Shown: in pieces, positions 31,000 through 39,522 of the stretch
Layout of the letters: the number at the start of each line of letters is the position of its first letter
Numbering within the stretch: the first letter of the stretch is position 1
Assembly (NCBI GenBank): GCA_029776205.1
Contig: JAKOTQ010000096.1
Span: 281,796-345,795 of the forward strand
Source: Bacillota bacterium
GTDB taxonomy: Bacteria; Bacillota; UBA4882; UBA8346
Reading direction: 5' to 3'
Length of the DNA stretch: 64,000 nucleotides
The notes under the pieces: model-generated
What the model was told of the DNA's origin: nothing
What the model saw: only the letters and a program-made list of their open reading frames with translations
Database searches by the model: none
Program-made: the position numbers and the translations under genes

Positions 31000-31812
31000 T
31001 TACTCTTTCCGGTAGACTGCCGGCTTAACATACTTAAACTTCGTCTGCTCCCGATTGATGGATTCGGCATGGCCGATAAACAAATACCCTCCCGGTTCCA
31101 GGTATTCGTAAAATTTATTGACCAGTTCACGCTTGGTTTCATTGTCAAAATAAATCATCACATTCCGGCAGAAAATCACATGGAATCGCCGTTTAAAAGG
31201 ATAAACGGGAGTATTCAAATTAAATTCCCTGTAAATCACTTCTTTTTTTATTTTATCAACGACTTGGTACTGCCCGTTCCCTGTAGGTTGAAGGTAGTTT
31301 CTGCGCCAACGTTCCGGGAGGACGGCCACCTGTTCAGAAGTATAAACGCCTTCAGAAGCTATTTTCAAAACCTTTCTGGAGATATCCGTGGCCAACACCC
31401 GGGTATCCCATAACCATTTTTTCTCCCCAAAAAAATCCTGGATGATCATAGCTAATGTATAGGGTTCTTCTCCTGACGAGCAACCGGCGCTCCAAATTCG
31501 CAGATCTTTGTTCTTGGCCGCCACTGACCAGTAGGGCAATACTGTATCCCGGAAAAAATGAAAATGTTCAACTTCCCGCATAAAAAAGGTATGGTTGGTC
31601 GTTAACTTATTCAGTAAGTTTACTAAAGCCTCTCCGCTTTTATCCTCGATAACATAGTGGTAATATTCGGAGAAGCTATTTATATTCAGTGCCGTCAAAA
31701 CATTTTGGAGCCGGCCTTCAATCAAATGTTTTTTCCCGGATAGGTCCAAACCGCAATAGGATTTGACATATGTCGCCAACTGATGAAATTCTTCGTCACG
31801 AATTGCAATCAT
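31000..31812 (-). CDS. cheR: Chemotaxis protein methyltransferase
   Basis: 270 residues. N-terminal all-helical domain, then the SAM-binding domain with RIWSAGCSSGEEPYT and IFCRNVMIYFD. It methylates glutamates on chemoreceptors, opposing CheB. ATG at 31812 with AAGGTGG six bases upstream; the earlier GTG is inside the ribosome site. Confidence 0.96.
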   Translation of the reverse strand: MIAIRDEEFHQLATYVKSYCGLDLSGKKHLIEGRLQNVLTALNINSFSEYYHYVIEDKSGEALVNLLNKLTTNHTFFMREVEHFHFFRDTVLPYWSVAAKNKDLRIWSAGCSSGEEPYTLAMIIQDFFGEKKWLWDTRVLATDISRKVLKIASEGVYTSEQVAVLPERWRRNYLQPTGNGQYQVVDKIKKEVIYREFNLNTPVYPFKRRFHVIFCRNVMIYFDNETKRELVNKFYEYLEPGGYLFIGHAESINREQTKFKYVKPAVYRKE

Positions 31813-32262
31813 ATTAACCACCTTATTATCTGTTGCTTACCATTTTTGAAACTACCGAAGATTTTAATACCATCCCATCCATTTAGATCACCGCCCGGTT
31901 TCAACTTCGGAAACCGGATGGGCATCTTGTATCCTTATACCTGATAGGCTCGTGAAACATACCATCTTGTCCCATTGATATTTTTCCAGGATACATCTAA
32001 AAACAGATTGTGGCCCAAGCCTTGATAAACACGGCAGTGAAAAAATGCTCTTTCCCCGATTTCATATTAAGTCTCAAATATGACCGCCACTCCATCCTAA
32101 TCTTTATCAAGCATTTCCTCCATGATCTTAATTACTTCGGTGTATTATATCACCATAGAATTATCAATGCACTTTTAATAATTACTTATATTGGATATGG
32201 AACCCGGTTCCATAATTGAAACCGGGCGATCGAGCATACTTTCAAGGTTTTTTTCCCACACG
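31813..32262. other. Gene-free stretch between cheW and cheR with GAAACCGG hairpins
   Basis: 450 bases without a supported gene. It contains an imperfect hairpin at 31895-31916 (CCGGTTTC, AACTTC, GAAACCGG) and the terminator at 32203-32226. The rest is AT-rich and must hold the cheR promoter, which I could not place with confidence. Confidence 0.4.
32203..32226 (-). terminator. Hairpin after cheW copy 1
   Basis: CCCGGTTTC (minus strand, 32226-32218), loop AATTAT, GGAACCGGG (32211-32203), nine pairs with one G-T. An overlapping palindrome ATGGAACC-C-GGTTCCAT (32197-32213) offers a competing fold. The downstream T run is poor. Confidence 0.55.
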
Positions 32263-32754
32263 CTAAATCTCACTTAATGCAGCCACTTCATCATCATTCA
32301 ACAACTTTTCACAGTCCAGCAACAAAGTAACTTCATTACCGACCTTGCCGATGGCTTTAATATAACGGTTCTGGACTTTATTCACCTGGGGCGGCGGTAC
32401 AATATCCTCATCCGGGATAGTAAGCACTTCGGATACACTGTCCACGATCAACCCGATGGAAATCTCGCCGATATCCACCACAACCACACAGGTCCGGTCA
32501 TTGTACTCTTTCGGCTCTTTGTTAAACCGCAGCCGGACATCCATCACCGGTATAATCTTGCCCCGTAAATTGATAATCCCTTTGATATAAACCGGAAGCT
32601 CCGGAACTTCAGTAATCGCCTGAATCCCGATGATCTCCGTGACATACCGGATTTCGATGCCATAAACTTCATTCCCGACAACGAACGTGAGATACTTCCC
32701 TTTTTGCGTATCTTCCTCTTCCATCTCAATGTCTTTATCGAGTATTTCCGCCAT
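32263..32754 (-). CDS. cheW: CheW coupling protein, copy 1
   Basis: 163 residues. A single CheW beta-barrel domain (KYLTFVVGNEVYGIEI through EVTLLLDCEKLL), preceded by an acidic N terminus. It links chemoreceptors to CheA. GGAAGGAG lies about seven bases before the ATG, 36 bases downstream of cheA. It is almost identical to the copy at 35346-35837; the differences cluster in the last 35 residues. Confidence 0.96.
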   Translation of the reverse strand: MAEILDKDIEMEEEDTQKGKYLTFVVGNEVYGIEIRYVTEIIGIQAITEVPELPVYIKGIINLRGKIIPVMDVRLRFNKEPKEYNDRTCVVVVDIGEISIGLIVDSVSEVLTIPDEDIVPPPQVNKVQNRYIKAIGKVGNEVTLLLDCEKLLNDDEVAALSEI

Positions 32755-32790
32755 GTTCTATCTCCTTCCCGTGCATTATACTCCAAAGCT

Positions 32791-34830
32791 TTATGCCGTC
32801 ATCATCTGTATCAGTCCCGGTATATCCAAGATCAAACTGATACTGCCGTCTCCTAATAACGTACATCCGGCAATTCCTTTGACCTTCTTGATATATTTAG
32901 GCAATGCTTTTACTACCACTTGTTGTTCGCCGAGAAGCTCATCCACGAAGAGACACAGGCCTTTTCCATTGCTTTCGACCATCGTCACGACCCCCTGGTC
33001 TATCCGGGTCACCTCGGTATGGACATTAAACAATTGATGCAGCCGGAGCACTGGATAACATTCACCCCGGATCATGATCATCTCGTTCCCATCCGGATCG
33101 GTGATTAAATCTTCCGCCTTCATTTGGAAAGATTCCCGAATCGACGTCGTCGGTATCGAATACTGGGACTTACCTACCCGAACCGTGATCCCGTCGATAA
33201 TTGCCAACGTCAGCGGAATCTTCAACGTGAATACAGTCCCTACATCCGGAGTGCTGTCAATTAATACGGCTCCGCCGATCTCGTTGATCTCTTTAACCAC
33301 CACATCCATCCCGACTCCACGGCCGGAAAACTCGGTGACTTCCTCCTTGGTGGAAAATCCCGGCAACAGAATAAACCCGAACACATCCCTGTCACTAAGC
33401 TCCGACTCATCTTTCGTCAGCAAACCAAGGCGTTTGGCCTTCTCCAAAATCCGTTCCCGATTAAGGCCCCGGCCATCATCCCGGATTTCTATCAAAACAT
33501 CGCTCCCGGCGTTTTTAGCTTCCAGGGTAACCGTACCATACTCCGGCTTGTTTTTGCTCCGCCGTTCTTCAGCAGTTTCGATCCCGTGATCCATCGCATT
33601 CCGAATCAAATGCATCAACGGATCGGAGATATGTTCAATGATGTTCTTATCGACCTCGGTCTCTTCGCCCACCACATTCAAGCGAACTTCTTTCCCCAGT
33701 TTCCGGCTCATATCCCGGACGATCCGGTGCATCTTTTGGAAAGTGGCTGCAAGGGGCACCATCCGAATGGACATCACCAGGTCCTGAAGTTCATGGGTGA
33801 TCTTCCGCAACTGGCGGGCCGCTTTATAAAAATTGTCCAATGGCAATCCGTCCAATTCCGGATGGCGGGTAACCATCGCTTCGGAGATGACCAACTCCCC
33901 CACCAAATCGAGTAACAAGTCTAATTTATTCACATTGACGCTGATGAGACTCTGTTTTACCCCTGCCTCACCATTGGATTGCTTGGTTTTCGGTTCGGAT
34001 ACTCTGGTCTCTTTGGTTTCTTTTTCAGCAACGGGCTGCGGAATTTCTCCGTCCAGATCGATAATGGGTTTTGATTTTACCGTTTGCTTTCCCTCATCCT
34101 CGATACAAGTAAGGACAACCTCTTTCACAAATGCATTTTTCTCTAGCACCGTTTTCAACTGTTCCATATCCAAATCCGATTGGAAGGTCAGTTTCAACCC
34201 CTGGCTTTTAATGAGATGAATCCCGTCCTCATCATCGATGAACGATTCCGGAACCGTTCGAATAGCCGTAGCATATTGTTTAAAATCATTGATGAGCGCA
34301 AAGGACTGAACATCTTCAAAACCGCAACCCGGTTCGAAATGAATTACAGCTTCATATCCCGGGGCCTCAGGCCCCGGGTTGTCCGTTTCTTTCATAACGT
34401 TTTGTTCCTTAACCGGTTCATCTCCAGCCTTCAATTGAGCAACATACTGATGGAGGGTTGCAATAAGACTGCTGGCATCTCCGTCAACAGCCTGTTTACT
34501 TTCTGCACAGGCGATCTGGTCCTTGATAAAATCCACCGCTCCCAATACCAGATCGATAATTTGCGGAGTATCCAGCTGTTGGGGTTTATCTTCGCGCAGG
34601 ATAAAGAAGAGGTCTTCCACCGCATGGGCCAATTCGGAAATATTCCGATACTGCATCAACGCTGCAGAACCTTTAATGGTATGCATGATCCGGAAAACGG
34701 CATCGATGGACCCTTCAATCTGGTTGGTTTTTTCGCATTGTAGCAGCTCCTGCTCTAATTCCTCAAGCAATTGCCGGGTTTCAAAGATAAATAACTCAAA
34801 CATTGAATCCCGTTGCGAATCATCGATCAT
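32791..34830 (-). CDS. cheA: Chemotaxis histidine kinase CheA
   Basis: About 679 residues. HPt domain with phosphorylated His50 (MHTIKGSAAL). A middle response-regulator-docking-like domain starts near HFEPGCGFED. A dimerisation helix pair (LLDLVGELVISEAMV), the HHPK ATPase (LMHLIRNAMDHGIE, GRGVGMDVV) and a C-terminal CheW-like regulatory domain complete the family layout. ATG at 34830 or 34833; GGGAGG is best spaced for 34830. It heads a cheA-cheW unit. The HPt-to-docking linker is encoded by a strong palindrome (34358-34378). Confidence 0.96.
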   Translation of the reverse strand: MIDDSQRDSMFELFIFETRQLLEELEQELLQCEKTNQIEGSIDAVFRIMHTIKGSAALMQYRNISELAHAVEDLFFILREDKPQQLDTPQIIDLVLGAVDFIKDQIACAESKQAVDGDASSLIATLHQYVAQLKAGDEPVKEQNVMKETDNPGPEAPGYEAVIHFEPGCGFEDVQSFALINDFKQYATAIRTVPESFIDDEDGIHLIKSQGLKLTFQSDLDMEQLKTVLEKNAFVKEVVLTCIEDEGKQTVKSKPIIDLDGEIPQPVAEKETKETRVSEPKTKQSNGEAGVKQSLISVNVNKLDLLLDLVGELVISEAMVTRHPELDGLPLDNFYKAARQLRKITHELQDLVMSIRMVPLAATFQKMHRIVRDMSRKLGKEVRLNVVGEETEVDKNIIEHISDPLMHLIRNAMDHGIETAEERRSKNKPEYGTVTLEAKNAGSDVLIEIRDDGRGLNRERILEKAKRLGLLTKDESELSDRDVFGFILLPGFSTKEEVTEFSGRGVGMDVVVKEINEIGGAVLIDSTPDVGTVFTLKIPLTLAIIDGITVRVGKSQYSIPTTSIRESFQMKAEDLITDPDGNEMIMIRGECYPVLRLHQLFNVHTEVTRIDQGVVTMVESNGKGLCLFVDELLGEQQVVVKALPKYIKKVKGIAGCTLLGDGSISLILDIPGLIQMMTA

Positions 34831-34892
34831 CATTACCCCTCCCTGGCCTGACAAATCATCTTAGAACCTTCGGTCAAATTCCATCAACAGTG

Positions 34893-34946
34893 TCAATTGA
34901 GATTCTATAGTGAAAACTACCACAACACTGTGGTTAACCTTTCATA
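34893..34946 (-). promoter_or_regulatory. Conserved 5' leader element, cheA copy
   Basis: About 54 bases in the cheA leader match the leader of the chemoreceptor gene (38280-38331). Both share CAATTGAGATTCTAT and TGGTTAACCTT exactly, and each folds a small hairpin between them (CCACA-ACAC-TGTGG here). Same orientation and similar distance to the gene in both places. Not a riboswitch class I recognise. Confidence 0.55.
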
Positions 34947-34982
34947 CCCATATGGAGTCAATATTTTTTCATTTTAATTATT

Positions 34983-35009
34983 TTATCGGAATATTTCGAC
35001 ATTAATTGA
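34983..35009 (-). promoter_or_regulatory. Possible motility-sigma (SigD/sigma-28) promoter of cheA
   Basis: On the minus strand TCAA, 16 bases, CCGATAA resembles the sigma-28 pattern TAAA-N15-GCCGATAA. A related AATGTCGAAA-rich stretch lies at 38434-38456 before the receptor gene. The -35 match is poor. Confidence 0.35.
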
Positions 35010-35149
35010 TGATTTTTCATATTTTTGTTTGAATATTATATGTTTTAACGTTTTTTACCAGATAACATCCAAGTAAATATCCACCAGATACACTCACCAG
35101 GAATCTGCTGGAGTTTGATCCGAAAATTAACCTGGAGAATATTATATTA

Positions 35150-35181
35150 AAAAAGGTTACGAAGCAGCTCGTAACCTTTTT
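35150..35181 (-). terminator. Second terminator after cheW copy 2
   Basis: AAAAAGGTTACGA (35150-35162) pairs with TCGTAACCTTTTT (35169-35181) around AGCAGC: a 13-base perfect stem with T run on the minus strand. Confidence 0.85.
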
Positions 35182-35310
35182 CTCCAATCCAAACCGGAAA
35201 TATCCATATCTCATTTTCGTAGATTCCCTTTTTCACCATCACTTTGACAATGCCATCCTAGCTCGTCAATTACAAGAATTAACACTAGATATTTTAAACA
35301 CAAAAAGCAG

Positions 35311-35337
35311 ACCCGGTTTCAATGACAGAAACCGGGT
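35311..35337 (-). terminator. First terminator after cheW copy 2
   Basis: ACCCGGTTTC (35311-35320) pairs with GAAACCGGGT (35328-35337), loop of seven, followed on the minus strand by CTGCTTTTTG. It shares its stem sequence with the hairpin after cheW copy 1. Confidence 0.8.
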
Positions 35338-35345
35338 GATATTTA

Positions 35346-35837
35346 CTAAATCTCAGATAATTCAGACATTTCATCATCTTTCAATAACTTCTCACAGTCC
35401 AGTAATAAACTGACTTTATTATCAACCTTGCCAATGGCCTTGATATAATGGTTTTGGACCTTATTCACCTGAGGCGGGGGCACAATATCCTCATCCGGAA
35501 TGGTAAGCACCTCGGACACACTGTCTACGATTAACCCGATGGAAATATCCCCGATATCCACCACAACCACACAGGTCCGGTCATTGTACTCTTTCGGCTC
35601 TTTGTTAAACCGCAGCCGGACATCCATCACCGGTATAATCTTGCCCCGTAAATTGATAATCCCCTTGATATAAACCGGAAGCTCCGGAACTTCGGTAATT
35701 GCCTGAATCCCGATAATTTCCGTAACATACCGGATTTCGATACCATAAACTTCATTACCGACGACGAACGTGAGATACTTCCCTTTTTGCGTATCTTCCT
35801 CTTCCATCTCAACGTTTTTATCGAGTATTTCCGCCAT
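35346..35837 (-). CDS. cheW: CheW coupling protein, copy 2
   Basis: 163 residues and nearly identical to the copy at 32263, at both DNA and protein level over the first 125 residues; differences include N instead of D at residue 6 and NHYIKAIGKVDNKVSLL near the C terminus. It is a recent duplicate or one kept similar by gene conversion. Its own leader contains a shortened cheA fragment. The ribosome site is AGAAAGGGG about seven bases before the ATG. Transcribed alone between the receptor and two terminators. Confidence 0.95.
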   Translation of the reverse strand: MAEILDKNVEMEEEDTQKGKYLTFVVGNEVYGIEIRYVTEIIGIQAITEVPELPVYIKGIINLRGKIIPVMDVRLRFNKEPKEYNDRTCVVVVDIGDISIGLIVDSVSEVLTIPDEDIVPPPQVNKVQNHYIKAIGKVDNKVSLLLDCEKLLKDDEMSELSEI

Positions 35838-35870
35838 ATACTTACCCCTTTCTGAATTATTGCAATACCT

Positions 35871-35948
35871 AACATCTCAAAACCATAACCAGATTCAAAA
35901 TGAACCACGTAACGATAACCCGGGACCACTGGTCCCGGGTTATTCATT
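35871..35948 (-). pseudogene. Relic of cheA upstream of cheW copy 2
   Basis: About 78 bases align with the linker-to-docking-domain region of the intact cheA (34309-34384), sharing AACATC-TCAAAACC, ATTC/GTTCaAAATGAA and CCCGGG words. Translated, NNPGPVVPGYRYVVHFESGYGFE parallels the CheA segment DNPGPEAPGYEAVIHFEPGCGFE (each quoted only in part here: PGP..PGY..V.HFE.G.GF). A one-base deletion shifts the frame after the match. The rest of cheA is missing, so this is what remains of a duplicated cheA-cheW block. Confidence 0.7.
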
Positions 35949-36017
35949 GCTAATTACGCTTTATTTTTACGACCAGTTCAGCTCATGTTTTTAATTGGAG
36001 ACAGAATGTTAATGGAA

Positions 36018-38199
36018 TCAATATTTTTCAAAATCTGTATCATTTAAGACAATACTCTCCTTGGGCGAAACCGCCGCCAATTGAACCGTAGGACGCAGGG
36101 AAGATAACTCTGCCCCATGCATATTTTTAATGCGGAATTTGCCAACCAACGTTTTGAGGTTCATAGCCTGGCTGGACAACTCCTCACTGGCTGCAGCACT
36201 TTGTTCGGCAGTGGCCGTGTTGGACTGAGTGACCTGCGATACCTGAGCGATACCTTGGTTGATCTGGGCAATACCGGTGGCCTGCTCATTGGAAGCGATA
36301 GCAATTTCTCCGATCAAATCCGTGGTCTTAGCAACGCCCTCTACGATCTCATTTAATGCTACCGCTGTTTCATTCGCGATCTTCGTCCCGATTTCCGCCT
36401 TCTTAATGGACCCTTCGATCATGGCCGTCGTTTCTTTCGCTGCATTAGCTCTTCGGGCGGCTAAATTACGAACCTCTTCGGCCACCACCGCAAAGCCCTT
36501 ACCGTGCTGTCCAGCTCGGGCCGCTTCAACCGCTGCATTCAAGGCCAAGATGTTCGTCTGGAAGGCGATCTCGTCGATGACTTTGATGATCTTGGCGATA
36601 TTGGCCGACGATTGATTGATCTCTTCCATGGCCGAAAGCATCTCTTTCATCTGACTGTTCCCTTGTTCGGCTTTCTCTTTGGCATTGAGGGCCAGTTCAT
36701 TCACTTGATTGGCGTTAGCCGCATTTTGACGGGTCTGGGCAGCAATCTCAGAGATGGATGCGGTAATTTCCTCTACGGTACTTGCCTGTTCAGCGGAACC
36801 CTGCGACAAAGCCTGGCTGGAATCGGATACCTGACGGGAACCGGCTGCCACTTGTTCAGCAGCTTTGTTCAATTCAGTTAAGATCTCATTAAAGGACCGA
36901 ATCACATGATTGAGCGATGTTTTAATATCGACGAAATCCCCTTGGTAATCACCGGCAATCTCCACATCCAAGTTACCGTTGGCCATTTCCGTCAGTACTC
37001 TGGAGATATCGCCGATATACCCTTGAAGGTTTTCAATGGTCAGATTGAGCGAATCTTTAATTAAGGCATGGTCTCCCTGGTAATTCCCACGAACGGCTAC
37101 CTGTAAGTTCCCTTTGGCCATCTCCTGGAGAACCTCGGAAGCTTCCGTCACCGGTTGGATCACCGCATCCAACGTTTGGTTGATGCCTTCGACAATCTGC
37201 CGGTAGCCTCCTTGGAAATGGTCTGCCCTGCCCCGAGTGCTCAATTGACCGGTGATGGCCGCCTGACTTAAGCGGACTGTTTCAGATACCAGCCCATTTA
37301 AGGAATCAACCACCCGTTTTATACTTAAACTTTGAACATCCTTGTCAGAGCGTTCTTTGACGGTGACTGACGAATCTCCGTTAAATCCGGTTCAAAATTT
37401 CAGCCTGTTCCCGAGTATTGTGAACCATGGCCTGAAATGCCTGATTCAGCTTACCAAGTTCATCTCTACTATCGATCTCAATATCTACTTCAATATCACC
37501 GACAGCCAGCTTATCAGCAGCTTGACTCAGATTTTGAAGATTTCTAGTAATGTACCTGGTAATCACAACCGCCACAAAAGCACCCAAGATACAGGATATA
37601 ATACCTCCAAAGATCAACAACAGACGATTCATATCCTGCAGCTTTTTCAACGTTGCGCTGCGTTCATCCAAGAGTCCTTCTTCGATCTGTATACACATAT
37701 CGATTAGCTGACGAACTTCTTGCAATTTTTTATTACCCAAGGCTTTACCTGCAAGTTCTATCAACTCATCCATAGAACCGTTACCTTTGGAAATCTCCCG
37801 ACGCATCTCGATAGTACTGTTGACAAACTCTTCCCATTGCGTTACACCCACTTTAATCTGTTCCATCAATTCCTTTATTTCCTGAATTTCCGTTGTTTCG
37901 ACGATCAACTTAAAATTAGATTCATAAGATTCTTTACCCGATTTAAATTGATCCAAAAGATTATCAGTGCCAGACAATCTAAACCCGCGCTGAGCACTTT
38001 CCATTTCAGTCAGCGCCAATAACATACCATCCAGATAATCCATTATTTTATAGGTAAAAATATTCTCAGCCACAACCTGTTCACATTGGGAAGTATTTAT
38101 GAATACAATAGTCGACAAGATAACTAAAATCAAAAGTACTGCTCCAAATCCCAAAAACAATTTATTCCCTATTTTCAAATCTTTAAACCACTTGAACAT
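36018..38199 (-). pseudogene. Methyl-accepting chemotaxis protein, split by a frameshift
   Basis: The N-terminal part starts at ATG 38199 (AAGGAGG seven bases upstream). It has a membrane segment (LFLGFGAVLLILVILSTIV), a helical sensor resembling CHASE3 (LDGMLLALTEMESAQRGFRL), a second membrane segment and a HAMP start, then stops at TAA 37383-37381. The C-terminal part continues in another frame from the same point ([15 protein letters not shown]). It holds HAMP repeats and the signalling domain with hairpin tip [15 protein letters not shown], and ends at 36018. A single +1 or -2 change near 37381-37387 explains it. If the frame were restored, a roughly 725-residue receptor results. It may be a true pseudogene, a sequencing error or a phase-variable site. 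Confidence 0.85.
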
Positions 38200-38279
38200 T
38201 GAAACTCCTCCTTGATGATGATCTCTCCCTGCTGTCACATTAAGTTTCTCCTTGAAATCAGTTTCTCTCACCTCGCCTG

Positions 38280-38331
38280 CAATTGAGATTCTATTGCAAA
38301 GGCTGCCACAGTAAGGTGGTTAACCTTCCAT
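38280..38331 (-). promoter_or_regulatory. Conserved 5' leader element, chemoreceptor copy
   Basis: Second copy of the element at 34893-34946: CAATTGAGATTCTAT, a hairpin CCAC-AGTAAG-GTGG, and TGGTTAACCTT. It lies about 80-130 bases before the receptor start. The hairpin loop and some stem bases differ while pairing is kept. Confidence 0.55.
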
Positions 38332-38655
38332 AGTTAGAATTATTCGTACTTTTTCAAATTCACCGAACATCTGCCAGTACCCAGTTCATACTAATCATTC
38401 CCAGGATTTTGCTCATAGCCTTACCATCCAATCATTAAATCGATAATTTTCGACATTTGATAATGGATTTTGTCGAATTTTAATTGTTTCGTAATTGATT
38501 TGTAATGGTTTTCCTTGATATATACATACTTTCCACGATATTACCAGTTACAGTTAAGTACCGAATACTATGTACCAGGTTTAAAAAGCTCCCATCATTT
38601 TAAGAAACTCATACATCTCATTCGTATTGTCATCCATTTAAAACTCACCGCAATG
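38332..38655. other. Gene-free region before the chemoreceptor gene
   Basis: About 320 AT-rich bases. It contains AATGTCGAAA-like words at 38434-38456 resembling those before cheA, and a short stretch of repeat words (CCAGTTACAGTTAAGTACCG near 38543). No open frame with a ribosome site. Confidence 0.4.
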
Positions 38656-38658
38656 AAA

Positions 38659-38682
38659 AAACTCCCACACATGTGGGAGTTT
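38659..38682 (-). terminator. Terminator after the YhcH gene
   Basis: AAACTCCCAC-ACAT-GTGGGAGTTT, ten-base perfect stem, with T-rich TTTTTTCATTG following on the minus strand. Confidence 0.85.
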
Positions 38683-38719
38683 AAGTATACCTGCAACCGT
38701 TTTATCGGCCGTTGACAAC

Positions 38720-39515
<796 letters not shown>

Positions 39516-39522
39516 ACCCCTT

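Larger units (their letters stand above)
34831..35345. other. Gene-free region between cheA and cheW copy 2
   Basis: 515 bases holding, from right to left in transcription order, two terminators for cheW copy 2 (35311-35337 and 35150-35181), the candidate cheA promoter and the conserved leader. No coding sequence is supported. The 100 bases between the two terminators show nothing recognisable. Confidence 0.5.

Noticed and set aside
34893..34946. c-di-GMP-I riboswitch in the cheA and receptor leaders
   Set aside because: The conserved GACGCAAAGC-type core is absent.
35627..35947. 106-codon frame overlapping cheW copy 2
   Set aside because: It starts in the cheA relic and then runs out of frame through cheW. 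It is a product of the relic and not a gene.
37381..37390. Programmed ribosomal frameshift in the chemoreceptor
   Set aside because: No slippery heptamer or downstream hairpin is evident, and receptors are not known to use this.
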